Assembly: GCF_040361275.1 (NCBI RefSeq)
Contig: NZ_APNH01000003.1
Coordinates: forward strand, 620,001-684,000
Length of the DNA: 64,000 bases
Origin: Salinisphaera sp. T31B1
Lineage (GTDB): Bacteria > Pseudomonadota > Gammaproteobacteria > Nevskiales > Salinisphaeraceae
Reading direction: 5' to 3'
A program made the translations under genes and the position numbers. Below the pieces are notes generated by a model. It did not search any database, was not told the origin of the DNA, and saw only the letters and a program-made list of their open reading frames with translations. Shown here in pieces: positions 58,065 through 64,000 of this stretch (the first letter of the stretch is position 1; every line of letters starts with the position of its first letter).

Positions 58065-58143
58065 CAGCACGCGGGTCAGCCAAGAAAATACCGCGCCTTG
58101 AAACAACCCGACCCTCGGACCCGATCGCCGAGCGGCAGGATCC

Positions 58144-58229
58144 GAACGAACGAAGACAGCGAGTTTTGAAGGGGCGCGGCCTCGCGGCAAGGCATCGGGT
58201 TTTGATCCCCGTGTCCCGCAGGTATCGAA
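58144..58229 (+). pseudogene. Degenerate tRNA-Gln copy upstream of the intact gene
   Basis: Aligns with 58271-58355 (127 bp downstream). It shares the 5' flank (GAACGA-CGAAGACA-CGAGTTTTGA), the D-arm region GCGGCAAGGCATCGGG and the anticodon loop TTTTGATC. Substitutions in the acceptor arm and an insertion after the anticodon stem destroy the cloverleaf, and the 3' acceptor strand is missing. Confidence 0.8.
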
Positions 58230-58296
58230 GATCCCGCAGGTTCGTTTGCGGCCGCGTAGCAGTAGCATTCGAACGAGCGAAGACAACGAGTTTTGA

Positions 58297-58371
58297 TGGG
58301 GCGTAGCCAAGCGGTAAGGCATCGGGTTTTGATCCCGTGTACCGCAGGTTCGAATCCTGCCGCCCCAGCCA
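58297..58371 (+). tRNA. tRNA-Gln (UUG)
   Basis: A 75-base cloverleaf with encoded CCA: acceptor TGGGGCG pairs with CGCCCCA, D-arm GCCAAGCGGTAAGGC, anticodon TTG at 58329-58331 and T-arm GCAGGTTCGAATCCTGC. The outermost pair of the anticodon stem is a T-T mismatch. It sits between lolB and prs, as in pseudomonads. Confidence 0.95.
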
Positions 58372-58425
58372 ACAATGAGACGCCCGCGTAAGCGGGCACG
58401 ACTGAGGCGGCAGGATGAGAATCCT

Positions 58426-58532
58426 GCAGGTTCGACGATCACGCATGAGTGTGATCGAACCGCGGAGCGAAGCGACGCGGGCCCGTAGGGTGAGCCACCG
58501 TGAGGTGGCGAATAATCCTGCCGCCCCAGCCA
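58426..58532 (+). pseudogene. Interrupted 3' fragment of tRNA-Gln
   Basis: The T-arm start GCAGGTTCGA (58426-58435) and the remainder AATCCTGCCGCCCCAGCCA (58514-58532) match the intact tRNA exactly. They are separated by 78 bp within the T-loop. The 3' flank after CCA also repeats that of the intact gene (GACGCCCGCG-AAGCGG). Confidence 0.75.
58436..58513. repeat. Hairpin-rich insertion inside the third tRNA-Gln copy
   Basis: Three consecutive inverted repeats: CGATCAC...GTGATCG, CCGCG...CGCGG around GAGCGAAGCGA, and GCCACC-GTGA-GGTGGC. It could be a small repeat element or a local hairpin array. No open frame is present. Confidence 0.5.
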
Positions 58533-58786
58533 ATATTAGTGACGCCCGCGCAAGCGGTTATGACCGAAGGGCGAGCGGTGATCCTGCCGGGGTTTGTGAG
58601 CGCGCCAGGGCGCGACCGGCCCGCTTGGCCAGATACCGCGGCCCAGGCCGTCTTCGGCCCGGTCGTAAGCGATATGTCTGTACGCGCGGGCAGGGGAGGC
58701 AGGGACGGTTCCTGCAGGGCCGGTAATCGGCCCGACAAGGCTCCTGCCACGACAACGAATTCGATTGATAGCACGGCAGCGCACAC

Positions 58787-59740
58787 ATGACAGATTCCAG
58801 GTTGATGGTGTTTACCGGCAACGCCAATCCGGCGTTGGCGCGGGATGTAGCGGGCTATCTCAAGCTGCCGGTCGGCAAGGCCAGTGTGGGCAAGTTCTCC
58901 GACGGCGAAATCGCGGTCGAGATCGAAGAGAACGTACGCGGACGCGACGTGTTCGTGGTGCAGTCGACCTGTCGGCCGACCAACGACAATGTGATGGAGC
59001 TGTTGATGCTGATCGATGCGCTCCACCGGGCATCGGCCGGTCGAATCACGGCGGTCGTGCCGTATTTCGGCTATGCACGCCAGGATCGCCGCCCCAGATC
59101 GGCGCGGGTGCCCATCTCGGCCAAGGTCGTCGCCAGCATGCTCGGAGCGGTTGGCACCGACCGTGTGCTGACGGTCGATCTGCACGCCGATCAGATCCAG
59201 GGCTTTTTCGACATGCCGGTCGACAATGTCTATGCCTCGCCAATCCTCCTGGGCGATATATGGCGCCAGAAGGAAGATAATCTCATCGTCGTGTCGCCGG
59301 ACGTTGGAGGCGTGGTCCGCGCGCGGGCCTTGGCCAAGCGGCTGGAGGATGCCGATCTGGCCATCATCGACAAGCGCCGACCCAAGGCAAACGAAGCGAA
59401 GGTGATGAACATCATCGGCGATGTGCGCGGCAAGACCTGCATCATGGTCGATGATCTGGTCGATACCGCCGGTACGTTGTGCCAGGCTGCCGACGCGCTG
59501 AAGAACCAGGGTGCAGTGAAGGTCAAGGCCTATGTCACTCATCCCGTGCTATCGGGTAAGGCCGTGGAGAACATCAGCAATTCGCGGCTCGACGAACTGG
59601 TCGTCTCGGACACCATTCCGTTGTCGCCGGATGCCGCCGCCTGCGGCAAGATCCGCCAGCTGCATATTGCCGCGCTGCTGGCCGAGACCATCCGGCGGGT
59701 GAGCAACGAGGAGTCGGTGTCGACGCTGTATGTCGACTGA
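58787..59740 (+). CDS. prs: Ribose-phosphate pyrophosphokinase
   Basis: Makes PRPP from ribose-5-phosphate and ATP for nucleotide, His and Trp synthesis. The class I enzyme has 317 residues. [15 protein letters not shown], the metal-binding [13 protein letters not shown] and the PRPP loop [12 protein letters not shown] are conserved. It is followed by rplY after a hairpin/promoter region. Confidence 0.97.
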   Translation: MTDSRLMVFTGNANPALARDVAGYLKLPVGKASVGKFSDGEIAVEIEENVRGRDVFVVQSTCRPTNDNVMELLMLIDALHRASAGRITAVVPYFGYARQDRRPRSARVPISAKVVASMLGAVGTDRVLTVDLHADQIQGFFDMPVDNVYASPILLGDIWRQKEDNLIVVSPDVGGVVRARALAKRLEDADLAIIDKRRPKANEAKVMNIIGDVRGKTCIMVDDLVDTAGTLCQAADALKNQGAVKVKAYVTHPVLSGKAVENISNSRLDELVVSDTIPLSPDAAACGKIRQLHIAALLAETIRRVSNEESVSTLYVD

Positions 59741-59758
59741 TCAGCGCACAAGTTGTTA

Positions 59759-59817
59759 AAAAGACCGCCCGCAGGCCGTGCATTTGCCGCACAACGGCGT
59801 ATACTACGCGGTCTTTT
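59759..59817. promoter_or_regulatory. Inverted repeat enclosing the rplY promoter
   Basis: AAAAGACCGC (59759-59768) and GCGGTCTTTT (59808-59817) form a perfect 10-bp inverted repeat around a TATACT -10 element (59800-59805). The right arm plus its T-run could end prs transcription. If so, the prs terminator and the rplY promoter share sequence. Confidence 0.45.
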
Positions 59818-59908
59818 GGGCCCGGCGGGCCGCGACCTGCCAGCATGAATACGATCGGGAGGCCAGGTGCGAGCGCACTGGCCATCTTAATATCTGGAGC
59901 GAATCGAT

Positions 59909-60637
59909 ATGGATGCCTTTGAGCTGAATGCGGAAAAACGGACCGCCACGGGCCGCGCCGAGAATCGCCGGCTGCGCAAGTCCGGTCGTGTGCCGGCCGT
60001 CATCTACGGCGGCAATGGTGATCCGGTCATGCTGAGCCTGGAGCACAACGACCTCAACCATCATTTGGACAACGAGGCGTTCTTCTCCCACATCATCAAG
60101 ATCAAGATCAACGGCGGCGCGACCGAGGAAGCGGTTCTGCGCGATCTGCAGCGTCATCCGGCAAGGCCGTTCATTGAACACGCCGACTTCCTGCGCATCG
60201 TGGCCGGCGAGACGCTGCGCATGAGCGTTCCGCTGCACTTCGCCGGCGAAGACGAGTGCCCGGGCGTGACCGACGAAGACGGCGTCATCCAGCACAACAT
60301 GAACGACGTCGAGATCGAGTGTCTGCCGCGTAATCTGCCGGAGTACATCGAAGTCGACTGCTCCAAGCTGCATCTGCACGACTCGGTGCACCTGAGCGAG
60401 CTGGTGCTGCCCGAGGGCGTCGAGATCGTCGAACTGATGGGCGACGAGGACGAGCAGACCGACCGCACCGTGGTGTCGGTGCAGGTGCCGCGTGCAGCCA
60501 TCGAGCTCGAGGCCGAGGAAGAGGCCGAGGCCGAAGCGGCCGCCGCAGAGGCGGCCGAGGGCGAAGAAGACGACGCCGGCGAAGACGACGGCGACTCGGG
60601 CGAGTCCGAAGGCGAGGACAGCGACGAGGACAAGTAG
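59909..60637 (+). CDS. rplY: Large ribosomal subunit protein bL25 (CTC form)
   Basis: A 5S rRNA-binding ribosomal protein of 242 residues, the long TL5/CTC type. The N-terminal L25 domain (about 1-95: RRLRKSGRVPAVIYGG, FIEHADFLRI) is followed by the beta-barrel domain (about 97-190). The last about 45 residues are almost entirely Glu, Asp, Ala and Gly, an acidic tail longer than usual that fits a halophilic proteome. It is followed by a GC hairpin, then pth. Confidence 0.95.
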   Translation: MDAFELNAEKRTATGRAENRRLRKSGRVPAVIYGGNGDPVMLSLEHNDLNHHLDNEAFFSHIIKIKINGGATEEAVLRDLQRHPARPFIEHADFLRIVAGETLRMSVPLHFAGEDECPGVTDEDGVIQHNMNDVEIECLPRNLPEYIEVDCSKLHLHDSVHLSELVLPEGVEIVELMGDEDEQTDRTVVSVQVPRAAIELEAEEEAEAEAAAAEAAEGEEDDAGEDDGDSGESEGEDSDEDK

Positions 60638-60684
60638 CCCCGTCGCGGGTCGGCTGGCTTCTACACCACCCGAACGACCCAGAC

Positions 60685-60717
60685 CATGAGCCCGGGCGAT
60701 CCTCGTCCGGGCTCATG
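60685..60717 (+). terminator. Hairpin between rplY and pth
   Basis: An 11-bp perfect stem (CATGAGCCCGG / CCGGGCTCATG) with an 11-base loop and no T-run. It may partially terminate or stabilise the rplY mRNA. Confidence 0.4.
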
Positions 60718-60771
60718 CGCGTCCGGCATCAGGCCGCCGGCGCAGGTCTTTATATCGAGCGGCGAGCGCAC

Positions 60772-61359
60772 ATGAGCGAGGCGATACGGGCGATCGTGGC
60801 CCTGGGCAATCCCGGGGCCGACCATGAACGTGATCGGCACAACGCCGGTTTCTGGCTGGCCGACGCGCTCGCGCGCCGCTGGCGCGTCTCGTTCGCCCCG
60901 GAAAAGCGTTTCAAGGGTGAGTTGGCCCGCGTTGGGGCTGGCCCGGAAACGCTGTGGCTGCTCAAGCCCATGACCTTCATGAATGTCAGCGGCGAGGCGA
61001 TACAGCCGCTGTGCGCGTTCCACAAGATCGCTGCGCCGCAGATACTGGTCGTCCACGACGAGCTCGACCTGCCCGCCGGTACGGCCCGGCTCAAGGAATC
61101 GGGTGGGCACGGCGGCCACAATGGACTCCGCGACATCCACCGCGTGATCGGCTCACAGTACAAGCGCCTGCGTATCGGCGTCGGCCATCCCGGCGATAGT
61201 GCCGGGGTGCTGGCACACGTACTGGGCAAACCGTCCGCCGACGATCAGATCGCCATCGACGCGGCCATCGACGCGGCGCTGGAGGCTATCGACACCATCC
61301 GCGAGCGTGGCTGGAACCGCGGCGCCCAGCAGCTCAACTCCCGTAAGCAACCCGGTTGA
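60772..61359 (+). CDS. pth: Peptidyl-tRNA hydrolase
   Basis: Recycles peptidyl-tRNA released by stalled ribosomes. The protein has 195 residues. The catalytic His is in [13 protein letters not shown], and [12 protein letters not shown] and [26 protein letters not shown] are family blocks. ATG 60772 fits the family start AIVALGNPG. It is followed by ychF after 4 bp. Confidence 0.95.
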   Translation: MSEAIRAIVALGNPGADHERDRHNAGFWLADALARRWRVSFAPEKRFKGELARVGAGPETLWLLKPMTFMNVSGEAIQPLCAFHKIAAPQILVVHDELDLPAGTARLKESGGHGGHNGLRDIHRVIGSQYKRLRIGVGHPGDSAGVLAHVLGKPSADDQIAIDAAIDAALEAIDTIRERGWNRGAQQLNSRKQPG

Positions 61360-61363
61360 TTCC

Positions 61364-62455
61364 ATGGCACTTCAGGTAGGCATCGTCGGACTGCCGAACG
61401 TTGGCAAGTCCACGCTATTCAACGCGCTCACCGCCGCCGAGATACCGGCGGAGAATTATCCGTTCTGCACCATCGATCCGAACGTGGGCGTGGTGGCGGT
61501 GCCCGATCCGCGGCTGGCCGCGCTTGCCGGGATCGTCGCCCCGGAGAAGACGCTGCCCACCACGATCGAGTTCGTCGATATCGCCGGTCTGGTGGCGGGC
61601 GCATCGACCGGCGAGGGGCTCGGCAACCAGTTTCTTGCCAACATCCGTGAGACCGATGCAGTGCTGCACGTCGTGCGGTGCTTCGAGGACGACGACGTCA
61701 TGCATGTCGCCGGTCGCGTCGATCCCATATCGGATATCGAGACCATCGATACCGAGCTGGCGCTGGCGGATCTGACCACCGTCACGCGCGCCGCAGAGCG
61801 AACCGCCAAGGCGGCCAAGTCCGGCGACAAGACCGCCAAGCGTAATGCCGCGCTGTTCGAGCGCGTGCGCGATCATCTGGATACCGGCGCGCCGGTCCGT
61901 GCGATGACCCTGGACGAGGACGAGCATCTGGCCCTGCGCGAGCTGCATCTGATCACGGCCAAGCCGGCCTTGTTTGTCGCCAACGTCGACGAGAACGGGT
62001 TCGAGGACAATCCGCTGCTTGACCGGGTCCAGGCGCATGCACAGGCGCAGAACGCTCTAGTCGTACCGGTGTGTGCAGCGCTGGAAGGCGAGCTGGCTCA
62101 GCTCGATGGTGACGACAAGGCCGAGTTTCTCGCCGATCTCGGGTTGAACGAGCCCGGGCTCGACCGCGTGATCCGGGCAGCCTATTCACTGCTCGGGCTG
62201 CAGACGTTCTTTACCGCCGGGCCCAAGGAGGTTCGCGCCTGGACGGTGCGTACCGGCGCCACCGCACCGCAGGCCGCGGGCGTGATTCATACCGATTTCG
62301 AGCGCGGCTTCATTCGTGCCGAGGTGATCGGCTACGACGACTATGTCAGCCTCAAGGGGGAAAAAGGGGCCAAGGAGGCCGGACGCCATCGGCTGGAGGG
62401 CAAGGAATATCGGATGGTCGAAGGCGACGTCGTGCACTTCCGGTTCAACGTGTGA
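61364..62455 (+). CDS. ychF: Redox-regulated ATPase YchF (Obg family)
   Basis: A 363-residue translation-associated P-loop ATPase that prefers ATP through a modified G4 motif. Blocks: G1 [41 protein letters not shown], a coiled-coil insert (about 130-200) and a C-terminal TGS domain ([20 protein letters not shown]). The pth-ychF order is conserved in gammaproteobacteria. Confidence 0.96.
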   Translation: MALQVGIVGLPNVGKSTLFNALTAAEIPAENYPFCTIDPNVGVVAVPDPRLAALAGIVAPEKTLPTTIEFVDIAGLVAGASTGEGLGNQFLANIRETDAVLHVVRCFEDDDVMHVAGRVDPISDIETIDTELALADLTTVTRAAERTAKAAKSGDKTAKRNAALFERVRDHLDTGAPVRAMTLDEDEHLALRELHLITAKPALFVANVDENGFEDNPLLDRVQAHAQAQNALVVPVCAALEGELAQLDGDDKAEFLADLGLNEPGLDRVIRAAYSLLGLQTFFTAGPKEVRAWTVRTGATAPQAAGVIHTDFERGFIRAEVIGYDDYVSLKGEKGAKEAGRHRLEGKEYRMVEGDVVHFRFNV

Positions 62456-62524
62456 ATCCTGCGCGTCAATTCCGTCCAGCGTCTTGACATCCATCCGCCG
62501 GACGAAGAAAATGCGCCGCTTTCC

Positions 62525-62600
62525 GGCTATGTAGCTCAGGGGTTAGAGCATCGCATTCATAATGCGAGAGTCGGTGGTTCAAATCCACCCATAGCCACCA
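62525..62600 (+). tRNA. tRNA-Met (CAU), elongator type; likely island attachment site
   Basis: A 76-base cloverleaf with encoded CCA: acceptor GGCTATG pairs with CATAGCC, anticodon stem TCGCA/TGCGA and anticodon CAT at 62558-62560. It has a 7-bp paired acceptor stem, unlike initiator tRNA. Its 3' end faces the integrase gene, so the 3' half is the probable attB/attL crossover region. Confidence 0.95.
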
Positions 62601-62686
62601 TTTCAAAACAGGGGCTTGCGGTCCCCTCCCCATTGTCCCCCGCCAGCCCGCGGGGGATATGTGGGGGACTTACCGTCCCCCCGCAA

Positions 62687-63826
62687 TCATCCGACCACCC
62701 GCAAAAGCGGGCGGCTTTTGCCGTCGCAAACCTTGTTCGCGGCGGCAATCAGGTTGTGGATCTCGGCCGCGGAATAGTCCGTTGTGATCGATCCCGACCG
62801 GTGCCCCAGCAGATCCGCGCGGTCCTCCTTTGATACATCTGCTGCCCTGAGGCGCCGGCCGAACGTGTGGCGCAGGTCGTGCACGCGAATGCGCGCGTAG
62901 TCCCGCGGGCACGGCCCGCCGATCGTCTCCGAGTATTTCTCTGCCGCTTTCGTGCGCGCAGACCGCCACCCGTTATTGAGCATGCGGCCGACTGGCCCTA
63001 TGAAGCCGGCGCGGCTTGGCCGCGACGATGGCCAGACCCACGTGCCGTGCGCGCCGCGCTGCCCGTCGATGACGTTCTGCGCGACACGGTTGCACACGAC
63101 CAGCCGGGCTTCGCCGTTCTTCGCCACTTCGGGCGGGATCACGAACACGGAATGGCCATCGATCCGTTCCTCCCACGACCATTTCATCTGACAGATTTCC
63201 TGATCGCGCATGCCGGTGTTCACATCGAACAACGCCATGCGTTCCAGGTCCCTTGGCAGATGATCGAACAGCAGGCGCTGCTCGTCCCATGTGAGCGGGT
63301 ATGGCCGCCGCTTGCCGTGCTCCGGCAGTTTCTGGATCAGCGGGACGGTATTCAGCCAAGGCCGCCCATTCTCGTCTCGCCACAAACGCGCAGAGAGCGT
63401 GAGCGGGCGCCTGACGGCCGCCATGTCCCGATTCACCGTGCCGTTGCACACGCGCGCGCTACGGGCCGCTATGGCCGGCTGTAGCGTGCCCTGATGTACT
63501 TGATGCAGCGGCAAGTGCCCGATGTACGGCATGAAGAAATCCAGCGCCAGTATGTCGCGGGCGATCGTGCGCGGGCGTTTGTGGCCGTTTTCGTCCAGAT
63601 ACCGCGCCGCCGCCTGGGCGAACGTTCGCGCTTCTGAAACCCCGTAGACCTGCCGCTGCCGTGCCTGCTCGACCTCGTATGCTAGCCGGCGCTCCGCTTC
63701 TGCGTAGTCGCTCGTGCCCGTGCTGACGCGTAGGCGCTCGCCGCCGACCCTCTTGTCGATTTCCCACCAGTACGTCTGGCGATCTCTCGACCATCGCTTT
63801 GTGAGCCCTGTTGCTCGTTTCGGCAT
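62687..63826 (-). CDS. int: Tyrosine recombinase (phage/island integrase)
   Basis: A site-specific integrase of 379 residues. An N-terminal arm and core-binding domain (about 60-165) precede the catalytic domain with Arg in NTGMRDQEICQMKW, HxxRH in RVHDLRHTFGRRL and the second His in DLLGHRSGSITTDYS with the nucleophile Tyr. It reads toward the tRNA-Met, as P4-type integrases do next to their attL. The start ATG 63826 is preceded by a GGAGG site inside the upstream small gene. Confidence 0.95.
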   Translation of the reverse strand: MPKRATGLTKRWSRDRQTYWWEIDKRVGGERLRVSTGTSDYAEAERRLAYEVEQARQRQVYGVSEARTFAQAAARYLDENGHKRPRTIARDILALDFFMPYIGHLPLHQVHQGTLQPAIAARSARVCNGTVNRDMAAVRRPLTLSARLWRDENGRPWLNTVPLIQKLPEHGKRRPYPLTWDEQRLLFDHLPRDLERMALFDVNTGMRDQEICQMKWSWEERIDGHSVFVIPPEVAKNGEARLVVCNRVAQNVIDGQRGAHGTWVWPSSRPSRAGFIGPVGRMLNNGWRSARTKAAEKYSETIGGPCPRDYARIRVHDLRHTFGRRLRAADVSKEDRADLLGHRSGSITTDYSAAEIHNLIAAANKVCDGKSRPLLRVVG

Positions 63827-64000
63827 AAATCCTCCGATGAGCCCGGGCGTCCGTTGCGCTGACGATATTCGTCGAATAGCGCGTCGAGCTCAAGCCGGTC
63901 GACGACTTTCGTGCCCGCGCTGAACTCGATCAGCGTGAGCCGCGGGCGAAATTCGCGGTCGAACACGGCCCGGCCGACGCCGACGTAGGTGTGCGCCTCG
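63682..64000 (-). CDS. Small HTH (excisionase-like) protein upstream of the integrase, partial
   Basis: Runs off the right edge, so its start is not visible. The visible segment EAHTYVGVGRAVFDREF...VDRLELDALFDEY resembles small winged-HTH excisionase/AlpA-like proteins encoded before island integrases. The frame stays open to 63682 and so overlaps the integrase start by about 145 bp. The overlapping C-terminal part is basic and Ala/Arg-rich. The call is moderate because it is short and partial. Confidence 0.5.
   Translation of the reverse strand, partial: EAHTYVGVGRAVFDREFRPRLTLIEFSAGTKVVDRLELDALFDEYRQRNGRPGSSEDLCRNEQQGSQSDGREIARRTGGKSTRGSAASAYASARARATTQKRSAG

Larger units (their letters stand above)
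58065..58786. other. Non-coding region with tRNA-Gln and decayed tRNA-Gln repeats
   Basis: 722 bp between lolB and prs without a supported protein gene. It contains one intact tRNA-Gln, two degenerate copies of its surroundings, and several short hairpins. This is where ispE is normally found. The prs promoter should be in its right part. Confidence 0.75.

Noticed and set aside
58065-58786. A CRISPR-like array suggested by recurring short hairpins
   Set aside because: Repeat units are not regularly spaced, differ in length and contain tRNA-Gln fragments; no cas genes are present.
58439-59542. A 367-codon minus-strand frame opposite prs, considered as a displaced ispE
   Set aside because: No GHMP kinase motif (P-x3-G-L-G-S-S-type loop) is present and it is the shadow of prs.

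Overview
The window is one contiguous stretch of a GC-rich gammaproteobacterial chromosome. Gene content and order are largely housekeeping: minCDE; arsC-wrbA-DUF2069 beside hda, perM, purM, purN and DUF3108; hemA-prfA-prmC; and TPR protein-lolB-tRNA-Gln-prs-rplY-pth-ychF-tRNA-Met. Several of these blocks match gene orders familiar from Pseudomonas and relatives. Acidic or disordered tails on bL25 and on an FKBP lipoprotein, together with the overall repertoire, fit a marine or halophilic genus (Salinisphaera-like). That assignment is an inference, not a demonstration.

Layout. 1-5.2 kb: a truncated circularly permuted ATP-grasp gene, minCDE, a GMC oxidoreductase and a LysR regulator. 5.2-7.5 kb: an AEC carrier and a putative Mn exporter with an operator-like repeat at its start codon. 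7.6-17 kb: a lipid/PHA block with two tandem fadD genes, a YihY membrane protein, a class II PHA synthase, two PHA-depolymerase-like hydrolases (the first lacks the nucleophile serine) and an acyltransferase. 17.4-24 kb: an RNase T-like exonuclease, argG, an MFS carrier, a Mip-like FKBP lipoprotein and pckA. 24-26.4 kb: two overlapping genes for paralogous exported proteins of unknown function. 26.5-32.6 kb: gph, a FAH-family protein, nth, a soluble RnfB-like ferredoxin, metG and mrp/apbC. 32.6-35.8 kb: a LysR/DUF1127 divergent pair, a quinone oxidoreductase and dcd. 35.8-39.7 kb: an accessory module of XRE-cupin regulator, RidA, MOSC protein, PDR-type flavin/2Fe-2S reductase and MHS transporter, with two palindromes. 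39.7-51.3 kb: purine genes, perM, hda, wrbA, arsC, a lytic transglycosylase, proS, a JAMM peptidase, an atypical CDF protein, an L,D-transpeptidase and a NAD-type isocitrate dehydrogenase. 51.4-62.5 kb: a PEP-CTERM protein, then prmC/prfA/hemA and the lolB-to-ychF block. 62.5-64 kb: tRNA-Met followed by an inward-facing tyrosine integrase and a small HTH gene, the left edge of a genomic island or prophage.

The most interesting unexplained elements are these: the MOSC/reductase/RidA/transporter module with its palindromes; the paralogous exported pair; the PHA depolymerase pseudo-enzyme; the decayed tandem tRNA-Gln array sitting where ispE is expected; the CDF protein lacking its usual metal site; and the island edge at tRNA-Met. 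No rRNA genes, CRISPR arrays or insertion sequences were seen.
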